Below are positions 1 to 6,256 of a DNA stretch of 18,580 bases, piece after piece (position 1 is the first letter of the stretch; each line of letters starts with the position of its first letter). The translations under genes were made by a program, and so were the position numbers. The notes under the pieces are model-generated. The model saw nothing but the letters and a program-made list of their open reading frames with translations. It searched no databases and was not told where the DNA came from. Source of the stretch: Coxiellaceae bacterium (GTDB lineage Bacteria > Pseudomonadota > Gammaproteobacteria > Coxiellales > Coxiellaceae); contig JABABC010000209.1 in NCBI GenBank assembly GCA_014238445.1, positions 1 through 18,580 on the forward strand, written 5' to 3'.

Positions 1-401
1 CTTCCGTCTCCTCTTCCCGAGTCAAGCGATACCACGAAACCCTCGCTATCTCCCAACATATCCTGTTGTGTTATTTCAGAACCCCTTTCGATTGTCGTTC
101 CGCCTTGCTGGCTATCAACAGCAATTGTGAGTTGATCTGGATAGGTTTTACCACAATAAGCATAAACCGCTCCGGTAGAAGCATTAGGACCCAGTGCGTC
201 ATCAAACGCACAGTCTTTCTTACGAACATAGACGGTAATAGATTCACCGTCTCCCTGACTGCAAGAAATTGCTTGCCCTTTAGCCTGACAAAGACAGGAT
301 GTTTTATTAGTGAGCTTCACCTCACTAGCAACAGCAGCACCTGCTATTAAACTACTGGCTAATAACACTGCACTCGATAAACACATTGTTTTTTTATACA
401 T
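1..401 (-). CDS. Small secreted Cys-containing protein, 3' end outside window
   Basis: The reading frame is open from an ATG at 401 to the left edge: 133 residues and no stop, so the C-terminus is missing. The start has an AGGAG Shine-Dalgarno at 408-412 with 6 bases of spacing, and a TATAAT box lies further upstream. The first 25 residues form a typical Sec signal peptide: MYKK, then a hydrophobic stretch, then an AVA site with likely cleavage before Ser26. The mature part is polar, rich in Gly, Ser, Thr and Asp, and has Cys at 36, 38, 47, 64 and 83. Five is an odd number, so at least one Cys is unpaired or its partner lies in the missing part. A periplasmic or extracellular location with disulfides is inferred. 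I recognise no family and assign no function. A plus-strand frame at 66-350 is only its shadow. Confidence 0.8.
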   Translation of the reverse strand, partial: MYKKTMCLSSAVLLASSLIAGAAVASEVKLTNKTSCLCQAKGQAISCSQGDGESITVYVRKKDCAFDDALGPNASTGAVYAYCGKTYPDQLTIAVDSQQGGTTIERGSEITQQDMLGDSEGFVVSLDSGRGDG

Positions 402-730
402 ATCACGCTCCTGTTTGACTGAACCCGTCTTTTCATTATAGTTGAATATTTTCTCTCGGACATGATCGAGCGGTAATGCATTGATTATATGTTGTATTTA
501 TTAAAAGCCAACTGGGAATCCTCCTTCTGTCCATACCATTATTGCACCTACTAACAGCGCGACAATAAGCTCTGAAGTCAGTCATGGTGACAACACTGAG
601 AAGAATAACAGGACAAGCACACTACTCCAGGTGCTGGCTCAAGCAATCAGATTCAGACTGCCTTTGCTCACGCTTAATCTCAATCAAAGGCATAGACCCC
701 TACCGATTACTCTCAAGCAAATCGACTGAA
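402..730. other. 329-base gap with no confident gene; possible gene remnant
   Basis: Besides the -10 box at 435-440 this gap holds no confident gene. Two short minus-strand frames look mildly protein-like. One is a 23-codon ORF at 622-693 starting MPLIEIKREQ. The other, at 501-671, would encode hydrophobic membrane-like stretches (for example ELIVALLVGAIMVW) but is broken by TGA codons near 639-641 and 582-584. Neither has a good ribosome site. The second could be the remnant of a small membrane-protein gene, or chance, because plus-strand frames over 500-580 are also hydrophobic. I see no clear terminator for the membrane-protein gene ending at 731. Confidence 0.35.
435..440 (-). promoter_or_regulatory. 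Putative -10 box of the secreted-protein gene
   Basis: On the minus strand 435-440 reads TATAAT, a perfect sigma70 -10 hexamer, 33 bases upstream of the ATG at 401. No convincing -35 element lies 16-18 bases further upstream, so the promoter may be weak or need an activator. The predicted transcript start is near 428, giving a leader of about 27 bases that holds the AGGAG ribosome site. Confidence 0.5.
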
Positions 731-1234
731 TTAAGACGTTGTATGAAATCGTGTATTTAAAAAAAGTAATGCAAACCCCATAGGGACGGTCATCACAAGA
801 ATACTGGTATCAAATGAAGTACCATGCATAAAACTGAGAAACAGATCAGTAGCCATAAATCCAAAAAAGAAGGTATAAAAGAAAATTCCAAAACACAGCC
901 CTAACTGAGCGTATGTTTTATAAACTTGAAATCGTTGATCAGAAACCCTCAAATGCAATACTAATTCACATATCCCCCAAGTAATTAGGGCTGCTGTTAT
1001 AAAATGCATGAAAACCAGGCTCCACACACCCAGATAAACCATCCATGGAGCATCAATAGATCGATCAAAGAGAATACCCGCATTAGCGGACGTTGGGAAT
1101 CCCGTGATCTTAGTGAGGAAACTAATTTCTTTATCAATCTGAACAGCATCCGTCACCGTATTTATCCACTCTCTAAAGGCAGGCGGAATGAGTAATGCGA
1201 TCTGCATTAACCTCAATAGAATGACTTTTTTCAT
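731..1234 (-). CDS. DUF2165-like small integral membrane protein
   Basis: A 167-residue protein with four hydrophobic segments: about 1-20 (uncleaved, no AxA site), 66-92, 108-132 and 142-161. The start is ATG at 1234 with a TCCTT complement (AAGGA) at 1242-1246, 7 bases away. Length, four-helix layout, the DRSIDAP motif just before helix 2 and the GFMA motif in helix 3 resemble DUF2165, a bacterial family of predicted inner-membrane proteins with no known function. That family call is from memory of the pattern and is only moderately sure. It is flanked by long non-coding gaps with its own possible -10 box, so it is probably transcribed alone. A plus-strand frame at 1004-1195 is a shadow. 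Confidence 0.8.
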   Translation of the reverse strand: MKKVILLRLMQIALLIPPAFREWINTVTDAVQIDKEISFLTKITGFPTSANAGILFDRSIDAPWMVYLGVWSLVFMHFITAALITWGICELVLHLRVSDQRFQVYKTYAQLGLCFGIFFYTFFFGFMATDLFLSFMHGTSFDTSILVMTVPMGFALLFLNTRFHTTS

Positions 1235-1263
1235 AACAACATCCTTGTTTTTTATTCATAACT

Positions 1264-1269
1264 ATTATA
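1264..1269 (-). promoter_or_regulatory. Putative -10 box of the DUF2165-like gene
   Basis: The minus strand reads TATAAT at 1264-1269, 29 bases before the ATG at 1234. A TTGACT lies only 11 bases upstream of it, too close to serve as its -35, and no good -35 sits at 16-18 bases. The predicted start is near 1257, leaving a leader of about 23 bases. Confidence 0.4.
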
Positions 1270-1497
1270 ACTAAATACGCAGTCAATAGTAGAGAGTAAA
1301 AAAGCAATAAACATCCTTAACTATATCTGTATATTCTTTGGCCAATAAGGCAGAATATTCTCCAGTTTTTATTAAGAATAATCATATAAAGCCTTACACC
1401 AGCTTTCCCATTCACTTCTTAAAAGATAATTTAACATAAACATTGCCTTGAATTATTTTAAAAAACATCCTTTAAACAACTTATAAAAGGCAGCGTG

Positions 1498-1520
1498 AAA
1501 AAGACTTCATGCATGAAGCC
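1498..1520 (-). terminator. Intrinsic terminator of pyrG
   Basis: On the minus strand, 33 bases after the pyrG stop, GGCTTCA and TGAAGTC (one G-T pair) form a 7-bp stem around a TGCA tetraloop. The stem spans 1503-1520 and is followed directly by five T at 1502-1498. The core is the perfect palindrome CTTCATGCATGAAG at 1505-1518. Confidence 0.75.
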
Positions 1521-1552
1521 AATAACACAACGAAACGATGCAATAACAATCA

Positions 1553-3172
1553 CTAATGACGCACTAACATCGCGTTAACAAATCCTAAAAATAAAGGATG
1601 CGCATCACGCGGATTGGAGGTGAACTCTGGATGAAACTGACAGGCGATATACCAAGGGTGATCGGGTATCTCAACCACTTCTACCAATTGCCCATCCACT
1701 GATTGACCCGACACACGCATACCCGCTGCTTCAATCGATTCAACATAGGCAGGGTTCACTTCATAGCGATGGCGATGACGCTCTGTGATCTCCTCTGCAC
1801 CATACGCTTGCGCGGCTTTTGAACCCGCTTGCAAGCGGCACACTTGAGCACCTAAACGCATGGTTCCACCGACATCTTGATCTTTATCACGAACTTCTTT
1901 CTCACCAGCCTGATTAACCCACTCATTGGCCATAGCAATAACGGGGTGTAATACGTTTTCGTCAAACTCTGTACTATTAGCTTCTGTCATGGATACACAA
2001 TGACGAGCAAACTCAATCACCGCAATCTGCAACCCTAAACAAATCCCCAGAAAAGGCACCTGGTTTTCACGCGCATATTGAGCGGCCATCACCTTGCCTT
2101 CCACACCACGCACACCAAAGCCACCTGGAACTAAAATGCCGTCAGCATGTTCTAATAAAGAGACACCTTCTTGCTCAAGCGCTTCTGAATCCACATACTC
2201 AATTTTTACTTCAGTCTGTGTATGAATCCCAGCATGAATTAAAGCTTCATTCAATGATTTATAAGCATCCGCATAATCAATGTATTTACCCACCATAATT
2301 AATGTTACAGACTGCTTAGGGTGTTTGTGCCAATCAACCACCTGCTGCCATTCTGATAAATCAGCTGGTGAGCTTTTCAGTTGTAATTTCTGCCCAATAC
2401 GCTCACCCATGCCTTGCCGCTGTAACAATAAAGGTATTTCATAAATGCTACTCACATCCTGCAAGGAAAAAACATCATCAATCGCCACATTGGTAAACAA
2501 TGCGATTTTCTTGCGACATTCATCCGATAGCTCATCTTGCGAACGGCATGCCAAGACATCGGGCTGGATACCAATCGAACGCAACTCTTTCACAGAGTGT
2601 TGAGTGGGTTTTGTTTTAATCTCACCAGAGACCGCAATATAAGGCACCAGTGTCAAATGAATAAACAAGGTATGCTCAGCTCCTCGTTCTATCCGCAATT
2701 GTCGAATGGCTTCTAAATAAGGTAAAGATTCAATATCACCCACCGTGCCACCAATTTCTATCAAGGCAACATCAGCACCTTCAGAGCCTTCTGCAATCTT
2801 CGCTTTGATAGCATCCGTTATATGTGGAATAACTTGAACCGTTGCCCCTAGATATTCACCCTGACGCTCTTTGCGAATCACATCAGCATACACCTGCCCT
2901 GTCGTGAAATTATTTTTACGCGTCATTTTGGCGCGAACAAATCGTTCGTAATGACCTAAATCTAAATCGGTTTCAGTACCATCGTTTGTGACAAAGACTT
3001 CACCGTGCTGAAACGGACTCATCGTCCCAGGATCCACATTAATGTATGGGTCAAGTTTCATCATTGTTACACGATGATTTTGTGACTCTAAAATCGCCCC
3101 TAACGAAGCTGACGTGATCCCCTTACCTAGAGAAGAAACCACACCACCTGTAATGAAAATATATTTTGTCAT
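1553..3172 (-). CDS. pyrG: CTP synthase
   Basis: Makes CTP from UTP, ATP and glutamine, the last step of pyrimidine nucleotide synthesis; cytosolic tetramer. The protein has 539 residues, the usual length. The synthetase domain (about 1-270) has the P-loop SSLGKG at 13-18 and the DPYINVDPGTMSPFQHGE block at 41-58. The glutamine amidotransferase domain (about 290-539) has GGFGVRG at 350-356, the nucleophile Cys378 in GICLGLQ and the His514/Glu516 pair in FHPEF. All key residues are present. The frame is open 24 codons further upstream, but I place the start at the ATG at 3172. There the protein begins MTKYIFITGG as in the family, and the upstream extension would run over the promoter. A GGGG ribosome site lies 5 bases before. 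The gene follows ribF, an unusual neighbour, and has its own promoter and a regulatory-looking leader. Confidence 0.98.
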   Translation of the reverse strand: MTKYIFITGGVVSSLGKGITSASLGAILESQNHRVTMMKLDPYINVDPGTMSPFQHGEVFVTNDGTETDLDLGHYERFVRAKMTRKNNFTTGQVYADVIRKERQGEYLGATVQVIPHITDAIKAKIAEGSEGADVALIEIGGTVGDIESLPYLEAIRQLRIERGAEHTLFIHLTLVPYIAVSGEIKTKPTQHSVKELRSIGIQPDVLACRSQDELSDECRKKIALFTNVAIDDVFSLQDVSSIYEIPLLLQRQGMGERIGQKLQLKSSPADLSEWQQVVDWHKHPKQSVTLIMVGKYIDYADAYKSLNEALIHAGIHTQTEVKIEYVDSEALEQEGVSLLEHADGILVPGGFGVRGVEGKVMAAQYARENQVPFLGICLGLQIAVIEFARHCVSMTEANSTEFDENVLHPVIAMANEWVNQAGEKEVRDKDQDVGGTMRLGAQVCRLQAGSKAAQAYGAEEITERHRHRYEVNPAYVESIEAAGMRVSGQSVDGQLVEVVEIPDHPWYIACQFHPEFTSNPRDAHPLFLGFVNAMLVRH

Positions 3173-3177
3173 AGAAA

Positions 3178-3211
3178 CCCCGTTTTGACTGATAATCGAC
3201 TGAAAACGGGA
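3178..3211 (-). promoter_or_regulatory. 5' leader hairpin covering the pyrG ribosome site
   Basis: In the pyrG mRNA the 5' arm CCCGUUUU (3210-3203) pairs perfectly with AAAACGGG (3186-3179) around a 16-base loop. A further U-G pair (3211/3178) is possible. The 3' arm contains the only Shine-Dalgarno candidate, GGGG at 3181-3178, so folding would block ribosome loading. The 5' arm lies at the predicted transcript start, so whether it is complete depends on which base RNA polymerase begins with. This matches the known arrangement in enterobacterial pyrC and pyrD, where CTP supply sets the start base. The pairing is seen in sequence; the mechanism is inferred. Confidence 0.6.
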
Positions 3212-3215
3212 GTCA

Positions 3216-3244
3216 ATTATACTGAAAAACACGCGTAAACCCAA
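3216..3244 (-). promoter_or_regulatory. pyrG promoter
   Basis: Minus strand: -35 TTGGGT at 3244-3239, a 17-base spacer, and a perfect -10 TATAAT at 3221-3216. The bases after the -10 box are TGACTCCCG, which puts C at positions 7 and 8 and G at position 9. The start would therefore be at 3209-3207, inside the run that forms the hairpin's 5' arm. The -35 matches consensus only in TTG. Confidence 0.65.
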
Positions 3245-3276
3245 CTAGAATCGGCCACAAAAAACTTAAGTTTTAA

Positions 3277-4203
3277 TTAAATAAGCCAGGCTCTCGCATC
3301 CCGCACATCTTGACCAATCTGTGCCACCAAGGCGTCTACAGAATCAAAATTGGACTCTTCTCGCAACTGATGCAAAAACTCAACCCGTAAGTATTCACCA
3401 TAAATCTCACGATTAAAATCCAAGATATACACTTCCAATAACGGCTGCTTCACCTTAAACACAGGACGAAAACCAATACTGGCCACGCCATTAGCTACAA
3501 ACCCTGGACCATGAACACGTACCACAAAAACCCCCGTTAACGGAGATAAGGTTCGATATAAAGGCATGTTTGCTGTTGGAAAACCCCAAGCTCGCCCCCG
3601 TTGATCACCGCGAACCACTGGGCCATATAAACTATAGGAACGCCCCATCAATCGCCGAGCAGCCGACAAATCACCCTGACTCAGTAATTGTCGCAACTGC
3701 GTACTACTAACCCGCATCCCACTCAAGGTCATCGATGGAATTTGATGCACCTGAAAACCATACTGCTCACCCAGCGATGACAGCAACGCATGATCACCCT
3801 GTCGTGAGGTACCAAAACGGAAATCATCCCCAATAATCACTGCCTTGACATTGAGTCGATCGACTAAAAACTGATTCACAAAATCAATCGCAGGCATCGT
3901 AGCCATAGCCGCATTAAATCGCAAACAAATTAAAAAATCCAAGGTATATGGCTGAAGCGCCAACCACTTTTCACGCAATCGCATCAGACGCACCTGGCTT
4001 TCATGCCCTGCAAAATAATCTTTAGGGTGAGGCTGAAAGGTTAATAACACTGAAGGAACTCGTTCTTGCTTCGCCAAAGTAATGGTTTCTTGAAGCAATT
4101 GCTGATGTGCTAGATGCAAGCCATCAAAACTACCAATAGTGACTACCGAGCCTTGCTTAAAATACGACTGTGTTTTATAGGGAATACTCCGTAATACTTT
4201 CAC
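3277..4203 (-). CDS. ribF: Bifunctional riboflavin kinase / FAD synthetase
   Basis: Phosphorylates riboflavin to FMN and adenylates FMN to FAD; cytosolic. The protein has 308 residues, close to the 313 of E. coli RibF. The N-terminal FAD synthetase domain (about 15-170) shows TIGSFDGLHLAHQ at 22-34. The usual nucleotidyltransferase signature H-x-G-H is here HLAH (30-33), with Gly replaced by Ala. The C-terminal kinase domain (about 180-306) shows GDQRGRAWGFPTANM, LTGVF and the conserved LDFN-REIYGEYL region. The start is a GTG at 4203 that overlaps the murJ stop (GTGA), so translation is probably coupled to murJ, and the N-terminus then lines up with RibF (VKVLRSI). A 14-base AT palindrome at 3261-3274 lies after the stop; without GC pairs it is a poor terminator. 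Confidence 0.96.
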   Translation of the reverse strand: MKVLRSIPYKTQSYFKQGSVVTIGSFDGLHLAHQQLLQETITLAKQERVPSVLLTFQPHPKDYFAGHESQVRLMRLREKWLALQPYTLDFLICLRFNAAMATMPAIDFVNQFLVDRLNVKAVIIGDDFRFGTSRQGDHALLSSLGEQYGFQVHQIPSMTLSGMRVSSTQLRQLLSQGDLSAARRLMGRSYSLYGPVVRGDQRGRAWGFPTANMPLYRTLSPLTGVFVVRVHGPGFVANGVASIGFRPVFKVKQPLLEVYILDFNREIYGEYLRVEFLHQLREESNFDSVDALVAQIGQDVRDARAWLI

Positions 4204-5744
4204 TCAGTACCCACCCATTTAAGATCATGAAGGCGCACGCCCGTCACCCATAAAGCAATCACATAGACTAAGACAGCTAACGCAATGACACCCATGAGGT
4301 GAGCACTTCGTAGCCAAGTGTCCCATACCACCCATTGTGATAACAGGCCTCCAGACCACACCGCTGTCACACCTAATGCCACATTAGCAATGACTAAGCG
4401 AGCCAGAAAGACGGGCCAACCCGGCTGAGGTTGATATAGACCTTCTCGCAATAACACACGCAACAACCATAACCCATTACAATAAGAAGCCAATGATGTC
4501 GCTAATGCCAACCCCACATGATGCAATGGAATAATCAAGGCCATATTTAACACCACATTCACCACTAACGAGACAGCTGCTACTTTAACTGGCGTTTGGA
4601 TATTCTGGCGCGCATAAAACGCTGTCGCCAATACTTTAACCAACATAAATGCAGGCAAGCCGGCAGCAAACGCCATCAAACTCATGGATGCCATACTGAC
4701 ATCCCTTGCAGTAAACTGCCCATGCAACAATAACGTCGCCAAAATTGGGCCTGCCAAACAACACAGTCCCACAGCAGCCGGCACACCCGCGAGCGCTAAA
4801 GTGCGCAATGACCAGTCTAGCGTCTGTGAATACGCACGTTCCGACTGACCCGAAAAATGCCGTGATAAGTTAGGTAAAGAAACTGTGGCCAATGCGACCC
4901 CAATCACCCCCAAAGGCAAAAAGGTCAAGCGATCCGAGTAGTACAACCAGGAAATACTACCTGAAGGCAAAAAAGAGGCAAAAAAACCATCGATTAATAA
5001 ACCTAATTGTGCCACGGAAACACCAAATAATGCCGGCACCATTTTTCTTAAGACACGCCAAACCGCTGCATCACGCCAATCAAAACGTAATCGCGGCAGT
5101 AAGCCCACGCGATATAAGGCACCCCATTGCAAACCACATTGCAGCAGCCCACCCATGATCACCCCCCAAGCTAACGTATATATAGGCTGGTGATAATACG
5201 TCACACCCAACATCGCGGCACCAATCATCACGACATTCAACAACACCGGTGACAACGCAGGAATCGCAAAACGCTGCCAAGCATTCAACACAGCGCCAGC
5301 AAAGGCTGCCATCGAAATCAAGAGTAAATATGGAAAAGTAATGTATAACAGACCCTTAGACAGCTCGTATCGCAAGGGGTGATGCAAAAACCCAGGAGCA
5401 AATAGTATAATCAGTAATGGCACACCAATTTCAGCCAATAAGACAATCACAAACAATGCACCAAACAAAGCCCCAGCAACACGACCCATAAAGGCACGCA
5501 CCTCATCCTCAGGCTGTTGCTCTTTATATTCCGTTAAAATAGGAACAAAGGCTTGTGAAAAGGCACCCTCAGCAAATAAGCGCCTGAAAAAATTAGGAAT
5601 TTTAAAAGCAATCACAAACGCATCAAAGACGGGTCCTGCACCAAAAAAACCCGCTAACGCAACATCTCGAACAAAGCCCAATACTCGCGACACCATTGTC
5701 ATGCTAGCCACAACACCGGTGGATTTAACCAATTTTTTACTCAT
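4200..5744 (-). CDS. murJ: Lipid II flippase MurJ
   Basis: Moves lipid-linked peptidoglycan precursor (lipid II) across the inner membrane; member of the MOP exporter superfamily (also called MviN). It has 514 residues, with hydrophobic segments along the whole length consistent with 14 helices. The N-terminus SMTMVSRVLGFVRD and the FRRLFAEGAFSQAFVPIL block are diagnostic. Residues matching the E. coli residues needed for function are present: Arg20, Arg26, Asp41, Arg54 and Arg55 (E. coli 18, 24, 39, 52, 53). The start is ATG at 5744; no strong ribosome site precedes it. The stop overlaps the ribF GTG by 4 bases. It is divergent from rpsT, as in many gammaproteobacteria. Frames at 4892-5158 (+) and 5080-5280 (-) are shadows. 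Confidence 0.97.
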   Translation of the reverse strand: MSKKLVKSTGVVASMTMVSRVLGFVRDVALAGFFGAGPVFDAFVIAFKIPNFFRRLFAEGAFSQAFVPILTEYKEQQPEDEVRAFMGRVAGALFGALFVIVLLAEIGVPLLIILFAPGFLHHPLRYELSKGLLYITFPYLLLISMAAFAGAVLNAWQRFAIPALSPVLLNVVMIGAAMLGVTYYHQPIYTLAWGVIMGGLLQCGLQWGALYRVGLLPRLRFDWRDAAVWRVLRKMVPALFGVSVAQLGLLIDGFFASFLPSGSISWLYYSDRLTFLPLGVIGVALATVSLPNLSRHFSGQSERAYSQTLDWSLRTLALAGVPAAVGLCCLAGPILATLLLHGQFTARDVSMASMSLMAFAAGLPAFMLVKVLATAFYARQNIQTPVKVAAVSLVVNVVLNMALIIPLHHVGLALATSLASYCNGLWLLRVLLREGLYQPQPGWPVFLARLVIANVALGVTAVWSGGLLSQWVVWDTWLRSAHLMGVIALAVLVYVIALWVTGVRLHDLKWVGTE

Positions 5745-5798
5745 AATCGGGCTATACCTAGAAAAGTCGACATGATAATGATCAATCGCTGAATCGCT

Positions 5799-5827
5799 AT
5801 GCTATCTAAGTCATACTCACAAGACAA
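5799..5827 (-). promoter_or_regulatory. Weak candidate promoter for murJ-ribF
   Basis: Minus strand TTGTCT at 5827-5822, a 17-base spacer and TAGCAT at 5804-5799, each 4 of 6 to the sigma70 consensus. It lies about 55 bases upstream of murJ in the divergent rpsT/murJ gap. Other placements are possible. Confidence 0.3.
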
Positions 5828-5854
5828 GCAACGGATATTCAGGAAAGCCCCTCA

Positions 5855-5883
5855 TTGACAAATCCCATCAAACCAGGCATATT
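5855..5883 (+). promoter_or_regulatory. rpsT promoter
   Basis: A perfect -35 TTGACA at 5855-5860, a 17-base spacer and -10 CATATT at 5878-5883 (4 of 6). A GC-rich stretch, GCCGGGC, follows at 5884-5890 where the start is expected. GC-rich discriminators of this kind are typical of stringently controlled ribosomal promoters. The leader would be about 35 bases. Confidence 0.65.
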
Positions 5884-5924
5884 GCCGGGCTTGAAAACAA
5901 CTACTAACACTAAGGGAGCACTCC

Positions 5925-6194
5925 GTGGCCAATTCCCCACAAGCAAAAAAACGAGCACGCCAAGCCGACAAGTGTCGCGACCACAACATGGCACAACGCA
6001 CTAAAATGCGTACTTTCCTAAAAAAGGCACAGCAAGCCATCTCAAGCGAAGATAAAACCAATGCACCCACAGCCTGTGCTGTGGCTATCAAGACCTTAGA
6101 CATGGCTGCAAGTCACAGCATTATTCACCACAACAAAGCCGCACGCCTAAAAAGCCGCTTGGTTGCAAAGCTGAAGAAATTAACGCAAGCCTAA
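5925..6194 (+). CDS. rpsT: 30S ribosomal protein S20
   Basis: Primary 16S rRNA-binding protein of the small subunit. It has 89 residues, very basic; E. coli S20 has 87. The N-terminus MANSPQAKKRARQADK and the C-terminal IHHNKAARLKSRL motif are characteristic. The start is GTG at 5925 with AAGGGAG at 5912-5918, 6 bases away. A non-ATG start is also known for E. coli rpsT, where a weak start takes part in autogenous control, so the GTG here may matter for regulation. It is a single-gene unit between its own promoter and a strong terminator, divergent from murJ and converging on obgE. A minus-strand frame over 5852-6103 is a shadow. Confidence 0.97.
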   Translation: MANSPQAKKRARQADKCRDHNMAQRTKMRTFLKKAQQAISSEDKTNAPTACAVAIKTLDMAASHSIIHHNKAARLKSRLVAKLKKLTQA

Positions 6195-6212
6195 TGACCT
6201 GCAAAGGATATA

Positions 6213-6254
6213 ATCACCGCCTTGACACTTCTCGTGTCCGCGGTGATTTTTTTT
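6213..6254 (+). terminator. Strong intrinsic terminator of rpsT
   Basis: ATCACCGC (6213-6220) pairs perfectly with GCGGTGAT (6240-6247). An inner stem GACAC/GTGTC (6224-6228 with 6234-6238) is separated from it by a small internal loop, and eight T follow at 6247-6254. obgE ends at 6257 on the other strand. Read that way the hairpin forms too but lacks a T-run, so it would stop obgE transcripts poorly. Confidence 0.85.
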
Positions 6255-6256
6255 AG

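Larger units (their letters stand above)
1235..1552. other. 318-base AT-rich gap between pyrG and the DUF2165-like gene
   Basis: It holds the -10 box at 1264-1269 and the pyrG terminator at 1498-1520. Between them the sequence is strongly AT-rich with small inverted repeats: ATATTCT at 1331-1337 against AGAATAT at 1352-1358, enclosing the palindrome TTGGCCAA at 1338-1345. These might be an operator, but AT-rich DNA makes such repeats by chance. I find no convincing gene or RNA. Confidence 0.4.

Noticed and set aside
66..350. Plus-strand reading frame at the left end
   Set aside because: It is antisense to the signal-peptide protein gene, which has a ribosome site, a -10 box and a plausible secreted product; the plus frame has none of these.
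501..671. UGA recoded as Trp or selenocysteine in the left gap
   Set aside because: TGA is used as a normal stop by murJ and sohB, and no selenocysteine insertion structure is apparent; decay or chance explains it better.
1331..1358. Inverted repeats in the 1235-1552 gap as an operator or small RNA
   Set aside because: They are AT-rich and short, expected by chance in such sequence, and no gene-proximal promoter overlaps them.
3173..3244. A 24-codon N-terminal extension of CTP synthase
   Set aside because: It would be translated from within the promoter and leader hairpin, has no ribosome site, and the protein from 3172 begins exactly like other CTP synthases.
3261..3274. AAAACTTAAGTTTT palindrome after ribF as a terminator
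   Set aside because: The stem has almost no GC pairs and would be too weak; at most it contributes to the 3' end.
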